DNA of 64,000 nt, from positions 12,462,001-12,526,000 of the forward strand of contig OU612075.1 of assembly GCA_914767715.1 (NCBI GenBank). Reading direction: 5' to 3'. The notes under the pieces were generated by a model. It made no database searches. It was not told the origin of the DNA and was given only the letters and a program-made list of their open reading frames with translations. Position 1 is the stretch's first letter; each line of letters begins with the position of its first letter. This document shows, piece after piece, positions 62,701 through 64,000 of the stretch. A program made the translations under genes and the position numbers. The stretch comes from Membranipora membranacea (Eukaryota; Bryozoa; Gymnolaemata; Cheilostomatida; Membraniporidae).

Positions 62701-62900
62701 TGCTACCTGCCCTAATTGAGCTGCTGGGTCCATGTCCTACGTTGGTCTGATTGAGGATTTCTCTGAAATTTCCCTGATCTTAAAAACTGTTGCAACATCA
62801 ACCTCTGACAAAAAAATCACAGGGGTATGATGTGCGAAAATAATTGAACATGTAGATATGGAGGGAAAGAAATAGTCTTGGTTTGATTGTCAATCTTGCC
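59760..62900 (+). repeat. Diverged duplicated region with about 205-bp tandem units
   Basis: 59780-60560 resembles 61090-61850 ('atttcatcatgaa.ctacacc', 'gtagac.gtgaga', 'gga.gcatcaagagaag'-type matches), and 60590-60770 resembles 62745-62920. Tandem units with the landmark 'tgcatgtcatggct' lie near 61785, 61989, 62189 and 62404 (spacing 200-215 bp), with an older one near 60467. No conserved frame. Confidence 0.65.
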
Positions 62901-63168
62901 AATTAGTCAATTTTTACCATATAAAGGGCGGTCTACGCATTCATTTCATTTCAATTCTATATTGTTACAGCGACAACAAGAATGTTTAATACACCAAAGT
63001 TTTTCAGGATTAAGCATATCCATAATTATATCTTTATTCTGGTTTAATAGTAGTCTAATAAAGATGATGGTTTAGTTGTAAGGTCTGTGAGTTGTTACAT
63101 TTAACTCGGATGAGAGCCTTTGTATACATTCAGTTATGTAATAGTTTACAAGGGGAGGTGTGAAAAAC

Positions 63169-63240
63169 ATTAAATGCTGCACCTCCAGGTGGGAATGCAC
63201 CACCGGGTGGGAATGCATTACCAGGCTGTAATGTGGCATG
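63169..63240 (+). repeat. Three 18-bp repeats readable as PPGGNA
   Basis: Units of 18 bp around 'ccaggtgggaatgca' are repeated three times. In one frame they read PPGGNA, PPGGNA, LPGCNV then a stop at about 63240. The frame is closed shortly upstream (TGA near 63161), so this is a repeat or at most the end of an unseen exon. Confidence 0.5.
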
Positions 63241-63387
63241 ATGTGCTCGTTTTATAGAGTGAACATAATTCCCTGGGTCTTGATACAAATATTGTTTGCA
63301 TTGATGTACTGTTCATTGAGCATTGTGCTGTATTGAATGAAATGATGATGAGAATTAATCATTCGGATTTACGTAATAGGATGGGTT

Positions 63388-63729
63388 CTAGCGGCTGCGT
63401 TCATTAGAACATCTCAATTTCCGATCTTGTGAGATTGGCTGACATTCTAAATGAATGACTGAGTCCTTTAGGTAGCAGATAACCACAAAAAATTCAATGT
63501 TGATATTTGATGCGTATGACAGAAGTGACCTTCTGAGTTGCAACAGGGGTTTCGAAATTTGACCCTTGTTAAACCTAGTAATGGTTTTTGTTGTTGTGCA
63601 TTTCTTTGAGTTGAACCACATATCTTCGAAAGAGCTGATAGATTGTTCTTTGATCATTTGTTTTATGACTGTTTGCACCAAAGCCAACCAGTAAAAAAAC
63701 AAGAAACACAAGAACACAGAAAATATCAC
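63388..63729 (-). CDS. Unassigned 113-codon ORF with hydrophobic N terminus
   Basis: An open frame from ATG at 63729 with a hydrophobic first 20 residues (FSVFLCFLFFYWLALV), possibly a signal or membrane segment, followed by a basic, unremarkable region. No domain, splice context or neighbour supports it; it may be chance. Confidence 0.12.
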   Translation of the reverse strand: MIFSVFLCFLFFYWLALVQTVIKQMIKEQSISSFEDMWFNSKKCTTTKTITRFNKGQISKPLLQLRRSLLSYASNINIEFFVVICYLKDSVIHLECQPISQDRKLRCSNERSR

Positions 63730-63749
63730 GGTCAGTAATTCAGTTTCAG

Positions 63750-63895
63750 TTTCTCCCCAACCTTATCACAACATCCATCCTGAAAGATCCCCTAGTATGA
63801 CCATGGCTCACAAGAAGGGGACGGGTATTCCCCAACTCTATCATGACATCCATCCTAAAAAGATCACCTATGGTCATAGTTCACATGAATAGGAG
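63750..63895 (+). repeat. 74-bp tandem duplication
   Basis: 'ccccaac.. tatca.. acatccatcct' near 63755 repeats near 63829, each followed by a 'tatg.cca.g.ttcaca'-like segment that weakly recalls the 502-bp satellite. Confidence 0.7.
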
Positions 63896-64000
63896 AAGTA
63901 CCACTTGTTATATCTAAGTAAGAGCCTTCCCGCTAGTTAGAGTTTCATATGAATTAGAGTGCTGATCAAATCCAATTAATGGAGAATTAATTATCTGAAA

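Overview
The window looks like nuclear DNA of an animal, probably a marine invertebrate. The base composition is AT-rich, the spliced genes have short introns with GT/AG borders, there are tRNA-derived SINE-like elements, TTAA-flanked MITEs and decayed LINE and hAT pieces, and no operons or bacterial gene spacing. The phylum cannot be fixed from the sequence; an invertebrate deuterostome is a guess.

The only intact genes I can support are four tandem paralogues on the minus strand: A (7768-8901), B (19083-20185), C (28590-33138) and D (47779-48877). Each has three exons, phase-1 introns, a 151-nt exon 1 and a 156-nt exon 2, and encodes 242-249 residues. They read as a Ras-superfamily-like G domain with a good P-loop, but the G3 motif (DxxG) is replaced by an ETEN/EG sequence and the G4 motif ([NT]KxD) by TKC[RP]. 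A conserved C-terminal extension of about 90 residues follows. Each gene has a TATA box, and an AGGTG-containing motif lies exactly 21 bp from it in all four. I judge this family and its shared promoter to be the most interesting content; I do not recognise a named family.

The rest is mostly repeats. Region by region: 1-6.1 kb is an old diverged tandem duplication. 6.7-7.3 kb holds an unassigned ORF and a 5S-rRNA-like scrap. After gene A, 11.5-14.2 kb holds a broken SGNH-hydrolase exon, a cluster of two-hairpin repeats and a LINE endonuclease remnant. After gene B come a truncated TIR element (22.1-23.5 kb) and a LINE reverse-transcriptase remnant (24.3-24.8 kb). Gene C has a 3.7-kb first intron filled by a TTAA MITE, an 800-bp TTAA element and a LINE fragment. 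34.9-38.7 kb is a tandem array of about 1.3-kb units with poly(C) tracts. 40.4-47.7 kb holds SINEs, a long foldback element with minisatellite arms, a 381-bp MITE and a hAT C-terminal scrap. Upstream of gene D an approximately 502-bp satellite (49.0-58.3 kb) begins 14 bp beyond the promoter motif and is interrupted by a 3.65-kb TIR element. 59.7-63 kb is another diverged repeat region.

No true tRNA or rRNA gene, CRISPR array or bacterial feature was found. All motif calls were made by eye; no alignment or database search was run.
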